A stretch of DNA of 31,954 nucleotides from Desulfosporosinus sp. UBA5188 (GTDB lineage: Bacteria > Bacillota > Desulfitobacteriia > Desulfitobacteriales > Desulfitobacteriaceae), in the NCBI GenBank assembly GCA_002413075.1, contig DHWG01000054.1:1-31954 (forward strand), read 5' to 3'. Made by a program: the position numbers and the translations under genes. Position 1 is the stretch's first letter, and the number at the start of each line of letters is the position of its first letter. Shown one piece after another: positions 7,340-16,050 of this stretch. A model generated the notes under the pieces. That model did not search any database. It was not told where the DNA came from and worked only from the letters and a program-made list of their open reading frames with translations.

Positions 7340-8243
7340 GATGGATCAGACCACTGCCATTATTGTGGAGGGTAAGACGCTTTTAATAAGCCACCTAAAT
7401 AAGATCTATTTTCCAGAGCAGGGAATAACCAAAGGAGAATTAATCCAATATTATACAAAGATGGCTCCCTTAATCCTACCGCATGTGAGCTATAGCCCTT
7501 TTGTGATGGTTCGCTTTCCGGATGGAATCTACGGAGACTCTTTCTACCAAAAAGAGTGTCCTCCCCAGGCACCGCAGTGGGTCACTCGATATATTGATCC
7601 TCATTCCAAACATGGTTTGACCTATCTGGTCTGTGATCAACGACCGACGCTTGTGTATCTAACCAATCTAGGGTGTATCGAGATGCACACTTGGGCATCG
7701 AGTGTCCTAAAGCCCGACTACCCGGGCTGGGCTATTTTTGATCTTGATCCGGATCCGCCCTCAGGCGTCCAAGAAGCGCTAGAAGTTGCTTTATGGTTGG
7801 GAGAAATTCTACTAGAGCTAAAAATGAAGTTTCTCGTCAAAACCTCTGGATCAACCGGAGTTCATATCTTATTACCCTTAGACGACAGGTTTACTTATGC
7901 TGAGGTTCAAAAAGGCATTGAGGGGCTATGTCGTTTTCTAGTAACTCAACGGCCGGAATCGTGTACATGTGAGCGAAGTGTTAAAAATCGTCAAGGAAAA
8001 GTTTATCTTGATTATCTCCAAAATGGCAGAGGCAGAACTATGGCGGGTATTTACAGTGTTCGACCAACACCATTAGGACATATTTCTACCCCTCTTCTTT
8101 GGGAAGAAGTGGTGAACGGTATTAACCCGGACGATTTTCACTTGCGCTCTTTTGATAAAAGGATAAAAAAAGTCGGAGATCTAAGTAAAATGATGAACCA
8201 TAAGAATGATTTTTCACCAATTCTACATTATTTTACAAAATAA
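7320..8243 (+). CDS. ligD: LigD-type polymerase/primase module (archaeo-eukaryotic primase fold)
   Basis: A stand-alone LigD polymerase domain of 307 residues that fills gaps at broken ends, often with ribonucleotides. Visible motifs: FYQKECP (75-81), HTWASS (123-128), the metal-binding FDLDPDP with D141 and D143, KTSGSTGVHI (174-183), and VYLDYLQN with the third acidic residue D231, then YSVRPTPLGHISTPLLWEEV. GGAGGGAGG at 7300-7308 precedes the ATG, which lies inside the ligase gene; M8 at 7341 has no ribosome site. No 3'-phosphoesterase domain is present in this gene or the ligase, unlike mycobacterial and Pseudomonas LigD. No terminator is seen between this gene and dprA. Confidence 0.92.
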   Translation: MPRLSSKMDQTTAIIVEGKTLLISHLNKIYFPEQGITKGELIQYYTKMAPLILPHVSYSPFVMVRFPDGIYGDSFYQKECPPQAPQWVTRYIDPHSKHGLTYLVCDQRPTLVYLTNLGCIEMHTWASSVLKPDYPGWAIFDLDPDPPSGVQEALEVALWLGEILLELKMKFLVKTSGSTGVHILLPLDDRFTYAEVQKGIEGLCRFLVTQRPESCTCERSVKNRQGKVYLDYLQNGRGRTMAGIYSVRPTPLGHISTPLLWEEVVNGINPDDFHLRSFDKRIKKVGDLSKMMNHKNDFSPILHYFTK

Positions 8244-8324
8244 ACTAAAATACATTAATTTTCTTCGCAGGAGAAGCGCCCTTATGTCCAGAAAGAGAAG
8301 GCAAAGGAAGGGGGGCGCATTGAG

Positions 8325-9440
8325 ATGGAACAGGAAAAGCTCGTTCGAGCGGCCTTACGCACCATTAAAGGTGTTGGAAGCCAACATCTACGTCAGCTTA
8401 TTGCTTACTTCGGAAGTGCTGTAAAAGCTTGGGAGGCTCCTAAAAGTAGATTTCTACATATTTCAGATCAGGGACCATGGATAGGGGAGATGTTACTTGC
8501 TAGAAATACCCTTGATCCTAAGGCGGTCGGAGAAGCCTTGAACCAACAAGGAATCCGCATCATTACACCGGATGAACCTGATTACCCCGCCTTACTAGCT
8601 GAGCTGGCGGATGCTCCTCCACTTCTATATTATCGAGGGCAATTACGTGGGCAAGCAGAAGTTCTAGCGGTCGTCGGTGCACGCCAAGCAACCGCTTATG
8701 GAAAGGCTGCAGCACGGGTGTTGGCTCGTGACGCTGCAGTTAAGGGAATTGTCATTGCCAGCGGTCTTGCGCGCGGAATTGATACAGCTGCCCATCAAGG
8801 AACGATTGAGAGCGGCGGAGTGACTTGGGCTTTTCTGGGATGCGGACTGGACCGTATTTATCCCCTGGAAAACCAGCGTCTCGCCAAGGATATTTTGGAG
8901 AATGGTGGTGCCTTAGTGAGTGAATTTACACCGGGTACACCACCTCTATCGGGTAATTTCCCAGCGCGAAACCGCTTAATCAGTGGGTGTTCTCGTGGCG
9001 TTCTGGTCGTGGAGGCAGCGGAAAGAAGCGGTGCTCTAATCACGGTAGATTTCGCGTTGGAACAAGGGCGAGAAGTCTTTGCAGTACCTGGGCCCATTTT
9101 CAGTCCCATGAGCAGAGGCACTCATAATTTACTGCGTCAAGGCGCAAAAATTGTGGAGGGGATCGAAGACATATGGAATGAAGTGCCTGCATGGTCGAAT
9201 AATGTGGGAAATGTTTCGGGGAATACCAAAATTTTGCGTGAGGAAAAGGAGCTTCCAGTGGGAAAGGATATTGAGTCAATTCTTCAGCAGTTAAGTGATA
9301 TTCCTCTGCATATTGATCATATTACAGTTCACTCGACGCTTTCTGTATCTAGTATTTCATTGGCCTTATTGGAACTACAATTGGGCGGAATCGTGCTCCA
9401 ATTACCTGGGCAACATTATGTATTAGCGCGTGAGTGCTAG
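8325..9440 (+). CDS. dprA: DNA-processing protein A (DprA/Smf)
   Basis: A 371-residue DprA, which binds incoming single-stranded DNA and loads RecA during natural transformation; it is also retained in non-competent bacteria. An N-terminal helix-hairpin-helix region is visible (IKGVGSQHLRQLIAYFG, 14-30). The Rossmann-like core follows, with VVGARQATAYG (116-126), ASGLARGIDTAAHQG (145-159), LGCGLDRIYP (171-180), FPARNRLISG (212-221) and GALITVDFALEQGREVFAVPG (236-256). The C-terminal 70 residues form a winged-helix domain (DIPLHIDHI...ALLELQLGGIV). The ribosome site is the G-run at 8309-8317. It precedes topA as in B. subtilis. The frame upstream of the ATG is open for some 60 bases but has no start codon. 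Confidence 0.93.
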   Translation: MEQEKLVRAALRTIKGVGSQHLRQLIAYFGSAVKAWEAPKSRFLHISDQGPWIGEMLLARNTLDPKAVGEALNQQGIRIITPDEPDYPALLAELADAPPLLYYRGQLRGQAEVLAVVGARQATAYGKAAARVLARDAAVKGIVIASGLARGIDTAAHQGTIESGGVTWAFLGCGLDRIYPLENQRLAKDILENGGALVSEFTPGTPPLSGNFPARNRLISGCSRGVLVVEAAERSGALITVDFALEQGREVFAVPGPIFSPMSRGTHNLLRQGAKIVEGIEDIWNEVPAWSNNVGNVSGNTKILREEKELPVGKDIESILQQLSDIPLHIDHITVHSTLSVSSISLALLELQLGGIVLQLPGQHYVLAREC

Positions 9441-9605
9441 ACATACTATGAAAAAGGCGTTAAGATAGGGCTTAAGTTTTACCAACGATTACCTGAACTA
9501 CTTAGAAGCTTCCAATGTGGCGATAAATGTTAAGAGAAACGAATAAATGATGTAACTCTGGAATCATGAAGAGTTTCTTTAAGCTTGATTGAGGTGAAAA
9601 AAATT

Positions 9606-11702
9606 ATGGCAACTAAAACGCTTGTTATTGTAGAGTCACCCGCCAAGGCCAAGTCAATCAGCAAATTCTTGGGAAGCCGTTATACGGTCAAAGCCTCCAT
9701 GGGACATTTGCGAGACTTACCTAAGAGCCAATTAGGTGTGGACTTAGAACACAACTTCGAACCCAAATATATTGCCATACGTGGCCGGGGCGATTTGATT
9801 AAGGAATTACGTGTCGCCGCTAAAGGGGCCGATAAAATTTTTCTGGCCTCTGACCCTGACCGTGAAGGAGAAGCGATTGCGTGGCATCTTTCACATTTAT
9901 TAGGTCTTGACCTAACCAATAAAAATCGCATTGAATTTCACGAAATTACCAAGACCGCCATTCAGGCAGCCTTGAAGAATCCACGTCAGATTGATTTGAA
10001 TCGGGTGGATGCCCAACAAGCCCGCCGAGTCTTGGATCGCTTAGTTGGTTATCAGTTAAGTCCTCTGCTCTGGCGCAAAATCAAGAAAGGGTTAAGTGCA
10101 GGCCGAGTTCAATCCGTGGCAGTTCGCATCGTAGACGATCGAGAAGAAAAAATCAAGGCTTTTGTTTCGGAAGAGTATTGGAGCCTAACAGCCGATCTTA
10201 AAGCTGCCGGAGGCAAATTTCTAGCGAAGCTCTTAAAAAAAGCTGGACAAAAGGTTTCCATCGCCTCAAAACCGGAAATGGAAGCAGTGCTGGCCGATTT
10301 AGAGGGGAAAGAGTTTCAAGTTTCCGATGTTCGCACGAAAGAGAAGAAAAAGCTGCCTGCTCCGCCCTTTATAACGAGCAGTTTGCAACAAGAAGCCCAT
10401 CGGAAATTAGGTTTCTCGCCGAAACGTACCATGATGTTATCTCAGCAATTGTATGAGGGCCTTGATCTGGGTAAAGTTGAAGGAACTGTGGGTTTAATCA
10501 CGTATATGCGTACAGATTCTGTCAAGATCTCCGAAATTGCCCAAGCCGAGGCGAAGGAATGGATTCTATCGCACTATGGAAACGATTACTATCCACCTGA
10601 ACCACGCCAGTTCGCGAATAAAGGCCGTGCTCAGGAGGCCCATGAAGCTATCCGTCCGACGATTGCTTTGCGTACACCGGATTTGCTGAAGGGGATTTTA
10701 TCACGAGATCAGTTGCGCTTATACCGCTTGATCTGGGAGCGCTTTATTGCGAGTCAGATGAGCGTGGCCATTATGGATACTTTAGCGGTCGATGTTCTAG
10801 TTGAAGATTATTTATTTCGAGCGAATGCGTCAACCGTTCGTTTCCCTGGATTTTTGGCGGTTTATGAAGAAGGTAAAGACGAAGAGGATCTAGTGGATGA
10901 ATTACAAAGCTCATTGACCCTTACCGTCGCGCCTGGAGAAAAACTAAACCTTGTTAAACTCGAAGACAAACAACATTTCACGGAACCACCGGCACGTTTC
11001 ACAGAGGCCTCTCTCGTTCGCAAGATGGAAGAGGAAGGGATCGGGAGACCAAGTACTTACGCACCAACGATTGAAACGATTCAAACACGAGGGTATGTTG
11101 TTAAAGAAGAAAAACAACTGCATCCTACGGAACTTGGAGAGATCGTTATTACCTTACTAAAAGAATATTTCCCGGATATTTTAAATCTGGAGTTTACCGC
11201 AAATTTGGAGGGGAAGCTCGATCTTGTGGAAGAAGGACGTGCTCCTTGGAAGTCCGTCGTTGAAGATTATTATACGCCCTTCTCCGTGACTTTAGCGGAG
11301 GCTGAAGAGAAGATTGGGAAAGTTAAAATAGAGGATGTTGTGTCCGAAGAATTGTGTGAACTATGTGGGCGAAATCTGGTCATTAAAATGGGGCGTTACG
11401 GTAAATTTCTGGCCTGCCCAGGTTTTCCAGAGTGCCGAAATACAAAACCACTCTTTGAAGAAGTGGGCATAAATTGCCCAAAATGCACCAAACCCCTTGT
11501 AGTTCGTCGCTCCAAGAAAGGGCGTAAGTTTTACGGCTGTAGTGGCTATCCAGAGTGTGATTTTGTGTCCTGGGAAATGCCAGCACCTGAACCATGTCCG
11601 GAGTGCCAGCAGTTGATGGTGATTAAAACTTCTAAAAAAGAGAAAAAATATGTTTGCACGAACCCGGAATGCCGTTTTACAAAAGTGATCGAAGAGGCCT
11701 GA
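9606..11702 (+). CDS. topA: DNA topoisomerase I
   Basis: Type IA topoisomerase, 698 residues, which relaxes negative supercoils. The Toprim domain begins at VIVESPAKAKSI (7-18) with acidic residues in DPDREGEA (83-90). The catalytic tyrosine is Y300 in GLITYMRTDS. EEGIGRPSTYAPTIETI follows further on. Three C-terminal zinc ribbons start near residue 584 (CELCG...CPGFPEC; CPKC...CSGYPEC; CPEC...CTNPEC). The start is the ATG at 9606, with GAGGTGA at 9591-9597 in front; an in-frame TTG at 9585 lies upstream of that site and is rejected. The 165 bases before it hold only a weak hairpin (AACTCT 9554-9559 / AGAGTT 9570-9575). Confidence 0.96.
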   Translation: MATKTLVIVESPAKAKSISKFLGSRYTVKASMGHLRDLPKSQLGVDLEHNFEPKYIAIRGRGDLIKELRVAAKGADKIFLASDPDREGEAIAWHLSHLLGLDLTNKNRIEFHEITKTAIQAALKNPRQIDLNRVDAQQARRVLDRLVGYQLSPLLWRKIKKGLSAGRVQSVAVRIVDDREEKIKAFVSEEYWSLTADLKAAGGKFLAKLLKKAGQKVSIASKPEMEAVLADLEGKEFQVSDVRTKEKKKLPAPPFITSSLQQEAHRKLGFSPKRTMMLSQQLYEGLDLGKVEGTVGLITYMRTDSVKISEIAQAEAKEWILSHYGNDYYPPEPRQFANKGRAQEAHEAIRPTIALRTPDLLKGILSRDQLRLYRLIWERFIASQMSVAIMDTLAVDVLVEDYLFRANASTVRFPGFLAVYEEGKDEEDLVDELQSSLTLTVAPGEKLNLVKLEDKQHFTEPPARFTEASLVRKMEEEGIGRPSTYAPTIETIQTRGYVVKEEKQLHPTELGEIVITLLKEYFPDILNLEFTANLEGKLDLVEEGRAPWKSVVEDYYTPFSVTLAEAEEKIGKVKIEDVVSEELCELCGRNLVIKMGRYGKFLACPGFPECRNTKPLFEEVGINCPKCTKPLVVRRSKKGRKFYGCSGYPECDFVSWEMPAPEPCPECQQLMVIKTSKKEKKYVCTNPECRFTKVIEEA

Positions 11703-11746
11703 ATTTCAATTCAACAGGTCTATGGGGATAAGGAGAGTATGGATAC

Positions 11747-13063
11747 ATGCAGCATATTACCATTATCGGAGCAGGTCTCGCAGGTTCCGAGGCTGCCTGG
11801 CAACTCGCCGAACGTGGTGTAACGGTCGATTTATATGAAATGCGACCGACTAAAACGACACCAGCACATCATACGGGCCAATTTGCAGAGCTTGTTTGTA
11901 GTAACTCGCTTCGAGGGGCTGGTTTAGAAAACGCGGTGGGGCTATTGAAAGAAGAAATGCGCCGCGTAGGGTCCCTCATCATGAGTGCGGCTGATCATAA
12001 CTCAGTTCCCGCTGGCGGCGCTTTAGCCGTCGACCGGGAACTTTTTTCGAGTGAAGTAACAAAACGGTTGGAAGACCATCCCCAGGTATGTATTCATAGG
12101 GGAGAAGTACAGAAAATTCCGCAAGAGGGCATCACCATTGTGGCAACGGGTCCGTTGACCTCCGATGATTTAGCGGAAGATATCTTGAGGTTTACGGGAG
12201 AGGAAGCACTCTCCTTTTACGACGCAGCAGCCCCAATCGTTACGCTCGAATCTATAGATCTTAGCAAGGCCTTTTGGGCCTCACGGTATGACAAGGGCGA
12301 TGCGGACTACTTGAACTGTCCAATGACTAAGGACGAGTATGACTTGTTCCATCAGGCCTTAGTACAGGCAGAGTCGGCAGAAGTTGAGGGATTTGAAGAA
12401 GGAAATGTTTTTGAAGGCTGTCTGCCTGTCGAAGTCATGGCCAAGCGTGGTCCCCAGACTCTGACCTTTGGTCCCTTAAAACCTGTTGGCTTGCTGGATC
12501 CAAGAACCGGGCTAAAGTCCTATGCCGTAGTACAGCTGCGTAAGGAAAATAAAGCAGGGTCACTTTTTAATTTAGTAGGGTTTCAGACGCATTTGAAATG
12601 GGGAGAACAAAAAAGAGTTTTTTCGTTGATCCCTGGTTTAGAAAATGCCGAATTTGTGCGTTATGGTGTGATGCACCGCAATACGTTTCTCAATGCCCCT
12701 AAAGTCCTCAAGGCTGACTTCAGTTTAAAGATCAAACCGGAGTGCTTCTTCGCGGGTCAAATAACAGGGGTCGAAGGATATATTGAATCTGCTGCCAGCG
12801 GGCTTCTGGCGGGCCTTAATGCTTGGAGATGCCTTAACCACATGTCCCCACTTGTCTTCCCGCCCGTCACGACATTAGGCGCTCTGGCACGTCATTTAGA
12901 AATGTCGACCAGTGAAAACTTTCAACCGATGAATATTAACTTTGGTTTGCTTCCTCCCTTAGCTGAGCGGATACGAAATAAACGTGAGAGAAACTCCCGA
13001 ATTTCTGAACGGGCGTTGGAGACGCTCAGTGAGTTTTGTGCGTGGGAGGATTTGGGGAGGTAG
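11747..13063 (+). CDS. trmFO: Folate-dependent tRNA (uracil-54-C5)-methyltransferase TrmFO
   Basis: A 438-residue flavoprotein that makes ribothymidine at position 54 of tRNA using methylene-tetrahydrofolate and FAD (formerly Gid). The FAD-binding motif IIGAGLAGSEAAWQLAERG is at 6-24, followed by YEMRP (30-34) and CSNSLRG with C51. NCPMTKDEY and GQITGVEGYIESAASG are family blocks in the middle and C-terminal parts. AAGGAG at 11730-11735 precedes the ATG by 11 bases; the nearer ATG at 11739 is out of frame. It lies 44 bases after topA with no terminator between, and six bases before xerC, so topA-trmFO-xerC probably share transcription. Confidence 0.95.
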   Translation: MQHITIIGAGLAGSEAAWQLAERGVTVDLYEMRPTKTTPAHHTGQFAELVCSNSLRGAGLENAVGLLKEEMRRVGSLIMSAADHNSVPAGGALAVDRELFSSEVTKRLEDHPQVCIHRGEVQKIPQEGITIVATGPLTSDDLAEDILRFTGEEALSFYDAAAPIVTLESIDLSKAFWASRYDKGDADYLNCPMTKDEYDLFHQALVQAESAEVEGFEEGNVFEGCLPVEVMAKRGPQTLTFGPLKPVGLLDPRTGLKSYAVVQLRKENKAGSLFNLVGFQTHLKWGEQKRVFSLIPGLENAEFVRYGVMHRNTFLNAPKVLKADFSLKIKPECFFAGQITGVEGYIESAASGLLAGLNAWRCLNHMSPLVFPPVTTLGALARHLEMSTSENFQPMNINFGLLPPLAERIRNKRERNSRISERALETLSEFCAWEDLGR

Positions 13064-13069
13064 CGACAG

Positions 13070-13984
13070 TTGCTCGTAGATGAGGCGTTAAGTTTATTCT
13101 CGGGTCATCAACAGGCTCAGAACCGTTCTGAACTTACGGTCGGTGCTTATCAAACGGATCTCGTTCAGTTTTTTAGGTTCGCAGCTCACGAACAGGGTGT
13201 CGATGTGGAAACACTGACAGTGGATTTGATCGATGTTTATATTGTTCGTGGTTTTCTAGGTGTGTTGGCAGACCACGGCTTGATGAGAAAAAGTATGGCT
13301 CGTAAACTTGCCGTTCTACGGACGTTCTTCAAGTTTTTATGTCGTAAAGAAATACTCCAAATTAATCCAGTGCAGCGGGTAGCTAGTCCTAAACTTGGAC
13401 GAAGGCTCCCGGATTTTCTATATTTGGAACAGATGGAGGCGTTACTTAAGGCTTCAGATTGTACAACTCTCTTGGGTTCTCGAGATCAAGTTATTATCGA
13501 GTTGCTCTATGGGTCTGGGCTGAGGGTCAGTGAATTAGTCGGCTTAGACGTGGAGAATCTTGATTTAGAGAGCGGACTGACTCGAGTCCTAGGGAAGGGG
13601 AGCAAGGAGCGGGTGGTTCCGATCACGAATCACGCGATCCAGGCCATCAAGGGATATCTGGGGATCCGGAAAGATAATACGAAAATTCTGCTGCTCAATT
13701 ACCAAGGGACACGGTTATCGGCCAGGTCTGTCCGACGGATTCTGGACAAAATGGTCGCCAAGCTTAGTTTGGTACAACATGTCAGTCCCCATATGCTTCG
13801 CCATTCCTTTGCGACACATATGTTGGATGGTGGCGCGGATTTAAGAAGTGTTCAAGAGTTATTGGGGCATCAAAAGCTTTCCTCTACCCAAATATATACG
13901 CATCTAACCCGTGAACGTCTTAAAACGGTCTATGATCAGGCTCATCCCAGAGCAAAAGACCCCCAAAAGCCACAGATAAAGTGA
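13070..13984 (+). CDS. xerC: Tyrosine recombinase XerC (CodV)
   Basis: A 304-residue chromosome-dimer resolvase acting at dif with XerD. The N-terminal SAM-like domain is at about 1-95. The catalytic domain has R152 in GSGLRVSEL, K176 in LGKGSKERVVP, HMLRH (H241, R244), H267 in ELLGHQKLSSTQIYTHL, and the nucleophile Y276, so all six catalytic residues are present. The start is TTG, well supported by GGGGAGG at 13054-13060 nine bases upstream. Position between trmFO and hslV matches codV of B. subtilis, which argues against a phage integrase. Confidence 0.94.
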   Translation: MLVDEALSLFSGHQQAQNRSELTVGAYQTDLVQFFRFAAHEQGVDVETLTVDLIDVYIVRGFLGVLADHGLMRKSMARKLAVLRTFFKFLCRKEILQINPVQRVASPKLGRRLPDFLYLEQMEALLKASDCTTLLGSRDQVIIELLYGSGLRVSELVGLDVENLDLESGLTRVLGKGSKERVVPITNHAIQAIKGYLGIRKDNTKILLLNYQGTRLSARSVRRILDKMVAKLSLVQHVSPHMLRHSFATHMLDGGADLRSVQELLGHQKLSSTQIYTHLTRERLKTVYDQAHPRAKDPQKPQIK

Positions 13985-14002
13985 ATTATCACGAAAAGTC
14001 GC

Positions 14003-14049
14003 AAATTGCCTACAATTTACTTGACACACAAAAAATCTCCTTGTAAACT
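14003..14049 (+). promoter_or_regulatory. Sigma-A promoter of hslVU(-codY), with adjoining inverted repeat
   Basis: TTGACA (14021-14026), a 17-base spacer and TAAACT (14044-14049) form a near-consensus promoter. Transcription would start near 14056, on or next to the ribosome site AAAGGAGG (14055-14062), so the leader is only about 15 bases. Immediately upstream is a perfect inverted repeat AAATTG-CCTA-CAATTT (14003-14018), three bases from the -35 element, a plausible regulator site. Confidence 0.75.
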
Positions 14050-14070
14050 TTATTAAAGGAGGTGTTAGTC

Positions 14071-14601
14071 ATGTTTCATGCAACGACCATTGTCGCAGTG
14101 AAGAAAGGTGACCATGTAGCCATAGCCGGTGATGGTCAAGTAACTTTTGGGCAGGCAACCGTGATGAAACATAAAGCGCGGAAAGTACGTCGTTTATTCA
14201 ATGGAAAAGTGATTGCAGGGTTTGCGGGTTCCGTAGCGGATGCGTTTACGCTTTTTGATAAGTTTGAGCAAAAACTTGAAGAGTATCATGGGAATCTGCA
14301 ACGTGCGGCTGTAGAGCTAGCGAAGGAATGGCGGACAGACAAAATGCTGCGCAACCTTGAAGCCCTTCTTTTAGTGGCAGATACCCAAAATATCTTGATA
14401 ATATCCGGTTCGGGTGAAGTCATTGAACCGGACGATGGAATTGCCGCCATAGGATCCGGTGGAAACTATGCGTTGGCAGCAGCTCGCGCTTTAGTAAAAC
14501 ATACAGATTTGTCGACGTCAGACATCGTACGAGAAGCAATGCTTGTGGCTGCTTCGATTTGCGTTTATACGAATGAGCAAATAAATGTGGAAGAGTTATA
14601 G
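14071..14601 (+). CDS. hslV: ATP-dependent protease subunit HslV (ClpQ)
   Basis: A 176-residue proteasome-like peptidase that assembles as a double hexamer with HslU. The reading starts MFHATTIVAVKKGDHVAIAGDG. Aligned with E. coli HslV (MTTIVSV...), the active-site threonine is T5, so a four-residue propeptide (MFHA) must be removed, as in other Clostridia. AIAGDGQ and IAGFAGSVADAFTLFDKFE are typical. The ATG at 14071 has AAAGGAGG eight bases upstream; an in-frame GTG at 14062 overlaps that site and is rejected. It has its own promoter and lies 11 bases before hslU. Confidence 0.95.
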   Translation: MFHATTIVAVKKGDHVAIAGDGQVTFGQATVMKHKARKVRRLFNGKVIAGFAGSVADAFTLFDKFEQKLEEYHGNLQRAAVELAKEWRTDKMLRNLEALLLVADTQNILIISGSGEVIEPDDGIAAIGSGGNYALAAARALVKHTDLSTSDIVREAMLVAASICVYTNEQINVEEL

Positions 14602-14612
14602 GGGGTGAAACT

Positions 14613-15992
14613 ATGGATAGCTTGACACCTCGAGAAATTGTCCGCGAATTGGACCTGTTTATTGTCGGTCAAGATGCGGCAAAACGAGCTGTTGCGGTTG
14701 CATTGCGTAATCGCTATCGGCGTTCTTGTTTGTCAGAGCAATTACAAGAAGAAATTATACCCAAAAATATCTTAATGATTGGCCCAACAGGCGTTGGGAA
14801 GACAGAGATTGCCCGGCGCTTGGCCAAGCTCGTTCGTGCTCCATTTATTAAGATCGAAGCGACGAAATTCACAGAAGTTGGGTATGTCGGTCGAGATGTG
14901 GAAGCCATTATCCGTGATTTAGTCGAGATAGCGTTACGTATGGTGAAGGTGGAGCGCGCAGCTAAGGTGCAAGTTCAGGCAGCCATTAATGCAGAAGAAC
15001 GTTTAATTGAACTGTTAGTGCCAGCAAAACGCTCCGAGAGTACAGCGAATAACCCCTTTCAGATGCTATTCGGTCAAGCACCCGATACCGAGAAAGACCT
15101 TGACCTAACCCCTGAAATGGAAAAAGAACGTAAATTAGTCGCCGACCATTTGCAACGTGGGGATCTTGAAGAGAAGATCGTTGAAATCTCAGTGGAAGAA
15201 ACGACGCCACTTTCCGATATGTTGGGCGGAAATATGGAAATGGGTATGAATATTCAGGATATGATGTCAGGGATGCTCCCTAAACGGCACAAGAAGAGAA
15301 ACGTAACGGTTCGCGAAGCACGCAAGATTTTGGTTAATGAAGAGACACAAAATTTGATTGATCAAGACGAAGCCGTTCAAGAGGCCATTCGAAGAACAGA
15401 ACATGAGGGAATCGTTTTCTTGGACGAAATCGATAAAATCGCGGGTCGTGATGGCGCTGGTGGTCCAGACGTTTCCAGGGGAGGCGTACAACGAGACATT
15501 CTCCCGATCGTCGAAGGATCGACCGTCGTCACGAAATACGGCCCCGTTAAAACTGATCACATCCTGTTTATCGCTGCTGGTGCCTTTCACCTCAGTAAAC
15601 CGTCTGATCTTATTCCGGAGCTGCAGGGAAGATTCCCGATTCGTGTGGAACTGCAATCGTTAAGCGTCGCTGATTTCAAACGCATTCTTACAGAGCCCCA
15701 ATCATCGTTGATTAAACAATATAGCGCTTTATTGGGAGCCGAAGGAATAAACGTTGATTTTACAGAGAATGCTATTGATGAATTAGCTGAGGTGGCCTAC
15801 AAAGTAAATGCGAGCACAGAAAATATTGGGGCTCGGCGGCTCCACACAATTGTCGAGAAAGTACTCGAAGAATTGTCTTTCGAAGCGTCCGAACTTCCCG
15901 AGGACTACACCGTGACAATTAATCGAGAATATGTTCAAAAACGTTTGGGCGATGTCGTACAGAATCAAGATTTAGCACGCTATATTCTGTAG
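14613..15992 (+). CDS. hslU: ATP-dependent protease ATPase subunit HslU (ClpY)
   Basis: A AAA+ unfoldase of 459 residues that feeds substrates into HslV. Walker A GPTGVGKT is at 57-64 and the pore loop lies in EVGYVGRDVEAI. The I domain (about 105-235) is variable and contains a methionine/glycine-rich stretch (DMLGGNMEMGMNIQDMMSGM). Walker B FLDEID is near 269-274. ENIGARRLHT carries the sensor-2 arginine. The C-terminus ends in ARYIL, the tail that inserts into HslV. GGGGGTG at 14601-14607 lies before the ATG. It is followed after 58 bases by codY. Confidence 0.96.
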   Translation: MDSLTPREIVRELDLFIVGQDAAKRAVAVALRNRYRRSCLSEQLQEEIIPKNILMIGPTGVGKTEIARRLAKLVRAPFIKIEATKFTEVGYVGRDVEAIIRDLVEIALRMVKVERAAKVQVQAAINAEERLIELLVPAKRSESTANNPFQMLFGQAPDTEKDLDLTPEMEKERKLVADHLQRGDLEEKIVEISVEETTPLSDMLGGNMEMGMNIQDMMSGMLPKRHKKRNVTVREARKILVNEETQNLIDQDEAVQEAIRRTEHEGIVFLDEIDKIAGRDGAGGPDVSRGGVQRDILPIVEGSTVVTKYGPVKTDHILFIAAGAFHLSKPSDLIPELQGRFPIRVELQSLSVADFKRILTEPQSSLIKQYSALLGAEGINVDFTENAIDELAEVAYKVNASTENIGARRLHTIVEKVLEELSFEASELPEDYTVTINREYVQKRLGDVVQNQDLARYIL

Positions 15993-16050
15993 ATTTAATA
16001 AGCAACTGACCATAAGTCAGCAATTTCTGTAACTATAAGGAGGATATACC

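Noticed and set aside
8258..8324. In-frame upstream extension of dprA
   Set aside because: The frame is open but has no ATG, GTG or TTG, and the ATG at 8325 has a good ribosome site and the family N-terminus.
15267..15663. Long open frames on both strands inside hslU
   Set aside because: Both overlap the conserved Walker B region of HslU in other frames and look like shadows of its codon use.
16021..16035. CodY box in front of codY
   Set aside because: About five of fifteen positions differ from the AATTTTCWGAAAATT consensus, close to chance level in AT-rich sequence.
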